Below, piece after piece: positions 36,408-41,123 of a DNA stretch of 41,123 nucleotides (positions within the stretch are counted from its first letter, which is position 1; every line of letters starts with the position of its first letter). Below the pieces are notes generated by a model. That model was not told the DNA's origin, made no database searches, and was given only the letters and a program-made list of their open reading frames with translations. Both the position numbers and the translations under genes were made by a program. Source of the DNA: Chloroflexota bacterium (GTDB lineage: Bacteria; Chloroflexota; Limnocylindria; Limnocylindrales; Limnocylindraceae); the NCBI GenBank assembly GCA_026389555.1, contig JAPLHQ010000062.1, positions 1 through 41,123 on the forward strand, written 5' to 3'.

Positions 36408-36475
36408 AGACGCTTCTTGATGAACGCCGTAAGCCAGGAGACGAGCACCGCTGGCAGGTTGATTGATTCGAACAT
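36404..36475 (-). CDS. Candidate 23-aa small protein MFESINLPAVLVSWLTAFIKKRL, coupled to ugd
   Basis: ATG preceded by AGGGGGATCT; 23 codons then TGA overlapping the ugd ATG (ATGA, 36404-36407). Hydrophobic core with KKR end; not in the ORF track (too short). Confidence 0.55.
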   Translation of the reverse strand: MFESINLPAVLVSWLTAFIKKRL

Positions 36476-36566
36476 AGATCCCCCTAAAAGCGCCCCTAAG
36501 CAAGGTCAGTGCCGATTAGGGTAGCGCCCCCCTGCGTCAGCGTCGCCGCTCCCTCACAATCAGGGG

Positions 36567-39308
36567 ATGATCCGAATCGCCCGTTTTACGCTTGCCCTCC
36601 TCCTGGCTGCCGGGGGGCTATCGGCGCAGCTCGGCACGCCGAGCAGTGCCCGCGCGGCGAGCGGAGGCTGGGAGGCTTGTGCCGCGCGACCCGTCCCACT
36701 CCCTTCTCCCCGCGTACTCGACCCCGCCCTGCAAGACCGCATCCAACAGCGCGTCTCAACCTGGCGAGAGAACCGTCGCACTCGCTATCCAGGGCTCTCG
36801 GTTGCGCTCCGTTGGGATGACGGCAGGGCGGCGACGGCGGTCAGCGGTGTTGCAGACAGCAACAGTGGCCGAAAGGTGGCGCCAGCCACACCCTTTGCAC
36901 TTGCAAGTGTCAGTAAGCCGTTCACTGCGGCGCTTGCGCTACTCCTCGATGCCTGCGGCGTAATGCCGCTCAGTACACGTGCCGCGTCACTCGTTCCATA
37001 TGCTGACGTTCGCCCCGAGGCCACCATTGAAGACCTCTTGCGTCACGAAGGTGGAATGAGTGACTGGCTAACCGACAAGTACACCCGCATGAACTGGCTC
37101 ATTCAACATCCGAACGGCAAGGTTGGCCCGAAGACTGCCGTTCAGAACCTGCTGCCGCGTGGAGAGATTGGCGACTTTGATTACTCCAATTCCAGCTTTA
37201 CCTTGATCACGCTTGCGGCGGAGAAGGCAACGGGAGTGAGCTGGCGCGAACTGCTGCAGGAGTTAATCATCAAGCCACTCGGGCTAAAGGAGACTGCGTT
37301 CGGTCCTGTTGCTGGTGCGTCGCGTACGCACATCTGGTCGCGCGGCAAGATGCGACCATTCGGTCAGCCAGGCTGGGGCCCAACTCGCTCAGCGGCGGCG
37401 ATCCTGCGCGGTGCTGGCGATCTCTTCGCAACGCCACGCGATCTTGCGAAGTTTGGCGAGCTTCTTTGGGGTGACAGGCTGCTAGAGGGGAGCCAGACGC
37501 AACTTATCAACGGGATTGCAAGCTTGACGGGCCTCCCATGGTCATACACGGTGGGCACGATGATGGATCGAAGCTGGCTTGGCACCTTGCGGACCTACGG
37601 ACACACAGGTGGATACAGCGGCGCAAGCACCACACTGCGCCGCATCCCTGAGCTTGGCGTCACGGTTGCCGTCACGGCGAATGGAATGGGTACGCCCGGA
37701 AACTACGCTGATGATCTTGCGGTCAATCTGATTGACCTGCTTGACGTTGCAGCCCCTAGTTCCGCACAGGCGATCGCTGGCGTGAGTGGCGTCGGACTCA
37801 CCGCCGCTTCACGCGCAAATCCAGAGCCGTTTCCCGTTGTGACTCCTGCAGCACTCCTTGTATGCGGCGACGGAAGCGCGGCGAGTGGCAGCGCGACGAC
37901 TGGCGGCACGCTCGGTTGGCAGGACCTCTCCTCTGGCGGAGATGGCAGCGAAGTCGGCGAATGGTCTGGACGCGCCACGGCGCTCGCCGAACTCCCGGAC
38001 GGCCGCCTCCTTGCTGGTGGCGTTGCGTTGACGCGCGCTGGTGGCGTTGCGGTGAAGGGGCTTGCGGTTCGCGATCCAAAGAGCGGCGCGTGGAGCCCCT
38101 TCGCATCTCTGACGCGTGCGGACGGCACGGTGGCAACCGTGACGGCGATCAGCGTTGACAGCGCACGTCAGCGTCTCTTCGTTAGCGGAGATTTCACTAC
38201 GGTTGCCACAAAAGCTCGGCGTACGGCAGCGAAGGGGATCACGATGCTCAACCTGAAGAGTGGACGCTGGTCGGCGCTAAGCGGTGGCTTGCGTGGGAGC
38301 GTGCTGGTGCGCGCGATCTCCCTTGACACAGCGAGCGGTCGCATCGCCGTCGGCGGAAAGTTCACTGTTCCTGGGAAGGCGAAGGGCGTCAACGTTGGCC
38401 TTTGGGATCCAGCAGGTGGCTGGACCCAGCTCGTGGCGAGCTCTCCGAGCGCGGCGATCAGTGGCCTTGTTGAATCCGTTGCCCTCACAACGTCAGGTGT
38501 GGTGCACGCCGGCGGGCATCTTCTTATTGGCGATAGTGAGGCGTTGATGGCTCGCTGGAGCACCGCAGCTGGCGGTTGGAGCGCGAGTGCAACGAGCTCA
38601 ACGCTCGGTGATGCGCCGCGCGCTCTCGCGGTTGACGCAGGTGGCGCACTGATTGCGGGAACGGGAATCGGCTGGTATGGCAGTCCGCTGGTGCGCGAAA
38701 GCGCGCTCAGCGGCTACGGATGGGAGCGCGTGGGTGGTGGTCTTACCCTCTCGCGCCGAACCGCATGGATCTCAGCGCTCGCTCAGGGGCCAGACGGACG
38801 CGTTGCCGTTGGCGGAGCGTTTAGCACTTCCGGCAGCACGAGTTTGCAGAACGTTGCGATCTGGGACCCAGCGAATCAGGGGCTCACTGGGCTTGGCGGC
38901 GGACTTCCAGCTGAGCCCGATGCACTCGCAAGCTCAGCGCACTCCCTTGCCTACGCAACGCTTCGACTCCGCAGTACCGCACCTGGTGGCACTGGTCGAA
39001 CCTGCGTCACCGCGTGGGGTGTACCAGTCCCTGCAGCACCAGCAACACCCACGCTGACCGCAACGCGCCGCAGCATCACCGTTCGCTGGGCAGCAGCATC
39101 ATCTGGAAGCGCACCGACCGGCTGGGTCGCGGAGGCGCGCGCAAGTGGCCACGCCACACGCTCGTGCGTTGCCGCCGCGCCGCTCCTCACCTGTGCGATA
39201 AGCGGACTCGACGCCGCTACGAAGTACAGCGTGCGCCTGCGCGCCTACACCGTTCCTGCTGGCCCTTCGCCCAACTCTGCCGCCGTGAAGGTGACGACAA
39301 AGCGCTAG
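36567..39308 (+). CDS. Secreted serine hydrolase (class C beta-lactamase/DD-peptidase fold) with beta-propeller-like and fibronectin type III-like C-terminal domains
   Basis: SVSK (SxxK), DYSNSSF (YxN), HTGGYSG (HTG); then repeated G-x-A-VGG-F type blades and a PAAPATPTLTATRRSITVRWAAASSG...YSVRLRAYT FN3-like end. Confidence 0.88.
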   Translation: MIRIARFTLALLLAAGGLSAQLGTPSSARAASGGWEACAARPVPLPSPRVLDPALQDRIQQRVSTWRENRRTRYPGLSVALRWDDGRAATAVSGVADSNSGRKVAPATPFALASVSKPFTAALALLLDACGVMPLSTRAASLVPYADVRPEATIEDLLRHEGGMSDWLTDKYTRMNWLIQHPNGKVGPKTAVQNLLPRGEIGDFDYSNSSFTLITLAAEKATGVSWRELLQELIIKPLGLKETAFGPVAGASRTHIWSRGKMRPFGQPGWGPTRSAAAILRGAGDLFATPRDLAKFGELLWGDRLLEGSQTQLINGIASLTGLPWSYTVGTMMDRSWLGTLRTYGHTGGYSGASTTLRRIPELGVTVAVTANGMGTPGNYADDLAVNLIDLLDVAAPSSAQAIAGVSGVGLTAASRANPEPFPVVTPAALLVCGDGSAASGSATTGGTLGWQDLSSGGDGSEVGEWSGRATALAELPDGRLLAGGVALTRAGGVAVKGLAVRDPKSGAWSPFASLTRADGTVATVTAISVDSARQRLFVSGDFTTVATKARRTAAKGITMLNLKSGRWSALSGGLRGSVLVRAISLDTASGRIAVGGKFTVPGKAKGVNVGLWDPAGGWTQLVASSPSAAISGLVESVALTTSGVVHAGGHLLIGDSEALMARWSTAAGGWSASATSSTLGDAPRALAVDAGGALIAGTGIGWYGSPLVRESALSGYGWERVGGGLTLSRRTAWISALAQGPDGRVAVGGAFSTSGSTSLQNVAIWDPANQGLTGLGGGLPAEPDALASSAHSLAYATLRLRSTAPGGTGRTCVTAWGVPVPAAPATPTLTATRRSITVRWAAASSGSAPTGWVAEARASGHATRSCVAAAPLLTCAISGLDAATKYSVRLRAYTVPAGPSPNSAAVKVTTKR

Positions 39309-39321
39309 CGGCTCGTACGCA

Positions 39322-39693
39322 CTACTTGATCGTGATCGTGAAGGTGAGCACCTCACCACTGGTGCCGTTTGTCAGCGTGATCGTGACGCTTCCGGCTGCG
39401 AGTGCCGCGGCGCCTGGGTTAAACGTTGCGCCATCAAGTTCGCCGCCTGGCGTTAGCTCCACAAGATCCGCTGGATCAGCGGCCATCGTCCAGGCACCAG
39501 GATCCTCCACGTTGAATACCACCGTTCGCCCAACGGTAACTTCTGCGCTGGCCTGCGTTGGCTCCAAGATCACCGGCCCAATCACCTGTGTGCTGCCGCT
39601 TGGTGATTCGCTTGCGCCGCCGCCACATGCTGCGGCACCGCCAACCAGTGCTGCGCTAAGAAGGAGAAGCTGGAGTGACGTTGAACCGCGCAT
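39322..39693 (-). CDS. Small secreted lipoprotein, unknown function
   Basis: MRGSTSLQLLLLSAALVGGAAACGGG lipobox; SD GAGGTG upstream of ATG at 39693. Confidence 0.75.
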   Translation of the reverse strand: MRGSTSLQLLLLSAALVGGAAACGGGASESPSGSTQVIGPVILEPTQASAEVTVGRTVVFNVEDPGAWTMAADPADLVELTPGGELDGATFNPGAAALAAGSVTITLTNGTSGEVLTFTITIK

Positions 39694-39797
39694 ATGACAC
39701 CTCATCTATGGGGCGGAACAGAGCCGCCGACCTCACCATAACGCCGTGCCGCTTTACGGAGTTCCCAAGCACGACGGGCGTGGACTAGGCTGAGGCA

Positions 39798-40733
39798 ATG
39801 CTCACCACAAAGGCGATCAGTGTCCTCCTCTGCGGCGCCCTCCTTGCAGGGTGCACTGGCGCATCAAACGAACAGCCTGCTGCATCGCGCAGCTTCCGGA
39901 TCGTAGGCTACGTAACTGCGGCGGCAGTCCTTGACGTGATCGACTTCTCACGCCTGACACACGTGAACTACGCCTTCCTCCTCCCAAAGAAGAGTGGCGA
40001 GCTAAAGACGTTCGGCTCACCTACGCAGCTTCGCCGCGTCGTGGAGATTGCGCATGCTAGCAACGTGAAGGTGCTCATCTCTGTCGGTGGCTGGGGTTGG
40101 GATGACGAGTTTGAGACGCTTGCGGCGGCAGCAGATCGGCGCGCACGATTTGTAAGCGCGGTGGTTGACTTCGTTGCGGAGTACCAACTTGATGGTGCTG
40201 ACATTGACTGGGAGTATCCCGACGCCGGTGCGTCAAGTGAACACTTCGTTGCGCTGATGCGCGAACTTCGTGCCGCGCTACCGTCAGGGAGTCTGCTAAC
40301 AACAGCGGTCGTCTCCGATGCAACGCACGCTGACGGTATTGACCCCGTCATCTTCGAGATTGTGGACTTCGTCAACGTGATGGCCTATGACGGCGGGCCC
40401 GCCAACCACTCGCCACTCAGCCTTGCAGAGCAGGCGCTCACCTCGTGGAACGCCAAGGGTCTACGCAAAGATCAGCGTGTTCTCGGTGTGCCGTTCTATG
40501 CGCGCCCAGGGGACATCTCCTATCGCAAGCTCTTCGAATCTGATCCGGCGACGGCAGATGGGGATCGCGTCTTCTACTTCAGCGAAGAGCAGAACTACAA
40601 CGGTCCCGCCACGCTGCGCGCAAAGGTGGCGCTCGCCAAGGAGGAGGCGTCAGGGGTCATGATCTGGGAGCTCTCCCAAGACGCGCTCGGCGACGACTCA
40701 CTCCTGAAGGTGATCTGGGAGGCGAGTCAGTAG
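39798..40733 (+). CDS. Glycoside hydrolase family 18 (chitinase-like) lipoprotein
   Basis: Lipobox LLCGALLAGCTG; VKVLISVGGWGWDDEF, LDGADIDWEYP (DxxDxDxE), FVNVMAYDGG, GVMIWELSQDA. Confidence 0.95.
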   Translation: MLTTKAISVLLCGALLAGCTGASNEQPAASRSFRIVGYVTAAAVLDVIDFSRLTHVNYAFLLPKKSGELKTFGSPTQLRRVVEIAHASNVKVLISVGGWGWDDEFETLAAAADRRARFVSAVVDFVAEYQLDGADIDWEYPDAGASSEHFVALMRELRAALPSGSLLTTAVVSDATHADGIDPVIFEIVDFVNVMAYDGGPANHSPLSLAEQALTSWNAKGLRKDQRVLGVPFYARPGDISYRKLFESDPATADGDRVFYFSEEQNYNGPATLRAKVALAKEEASGVMIWELSQDALGDDSLLKVIWEASQ

Positions 40734-40763
40734 CAGGGCGTAGGTTCGTGGCAGACTTCTCCC

Positions 40764-41123
40764 ATGGGTGACCAGTGGTGTACGGGCCAGACTGGACGTG
40801 ACGGGGGTGATCTACCAGTCACGCGCGGAGATCGCCCAGCGAGTCTTGGTGAGGGCTACGAGCCGTTTGTGGCGAGTCACGGCTTTCCGGCTACATATGC
40901 GCGCGGACTCGCGCGTGGACTCGGGGACCGCCTTGGCGCAACGCTCGTTGTGACGCAACCAGAAGCATGGGCGATCGTTTCTCCACACTTTGGCGCAGCG
41001 CCTCAAGCGATTCTGATGACCTCAACACTTGATCAGTCCACGCTTGACGACCTTGCGCGTTCCGCACCAGACGGCGTCACCGTGCTTGGCGTTGGTGGCG
41101 GAACGGCGATGGATGTTGCGAAG
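40764..41123 (+). CDS. Iron-containing alcohol dehydrogenase-like (partial, runs off window)
   Basis: Open frame of 120 codons to the window edge (absent from the ORF track for lack of a stop): MGDQWCTGQTGRDGGDLP...SAPDGVTVLGVGGGTAMDVAK. GVGGGTAMDVAK is the nucleotide-binding motif of this superfamily. Confidence 0.72.
   Translation, partial: MGDQWCTGQTGRDGGDLPVTRGDRPASLGEGYEPFVASHGFPATYARGLARGLGDRLGATLVVTQPEAWAIVSPHFGAAPQAILMTSTLDQSTLDDLARSAPDGVTVLGVGGGTAMDVAK

Noticed and set aside
39014-39697. 227-aa plus ORF across the serine hydrolase end and lipoprotein
   Set aside because: Out of frame with the FN3-like domain and antisense to the lipoprotein, which has a lipobox and SD.
1-41123. CRISPR array, phage, toxin-antitoxin or known defence island
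   Set aside because: No regularly spaced repeats and no recognised cas, recombinase, transposase or nuclease motifs; the XRE/membrane pair lacks a toxin signature.

Overview
This 41 kb window is densely packed bacterial chromosome with moderately high GC. I see one tRNA, no rRNA and no CRISPR array, and no transposase or integrase stood out. In order, the main content is: the end of a proton-translocating transhydrogenase operon (pntA part 2, pntB) overlapping SdpI-like and YhfC-like membrane genes; a VanY-like peptidase with a thrombospondin-3 tail; TerC; tRNA-Thr(CGT); a membrane protein/XRE pair behind two TTGTA-N4-TACAA palindromes; small enzymes; a VanZ-like gene with an apparent frameshift; a NirK-type nitrite reductase with an extra N-terminal cupredoxin; an ABC exporter; GTP-PEPCK; and a potA-D-B-C polyamine-type transporter. 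The main accessory interest is about 20.5-36.5 kb. There, two paralogous PAPS-type sulfotransferases, TauE/SafE, an Rrf2 regulator, APS kinase with a decayed ATP-sulfurylase-like N-terminus, CysQ, CysD and CysN sit beside O-antigen-ligase-like, polyprenyl-phosphate sugar transferase, glycosyltransferase and UDP-glucose dehydrogenase genes. I interpret this as a candidate locus for a sulfated (possibly uronic-acid-containing) surface polysaccharide. A second window-wide signal is a recurrent TANNNT-N6/7-ATG arrangement at first genes, which predicts widespread leaderless transcription. It also exposes an unannotated 14-codon leader ORF before the ABC exporter. Separately, a 23-aa ORF with a Shine-Dalgarno-like sequence overlaps the ugd start codon. 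All family names come from reading motifs in the supplied translations; no database search was run.
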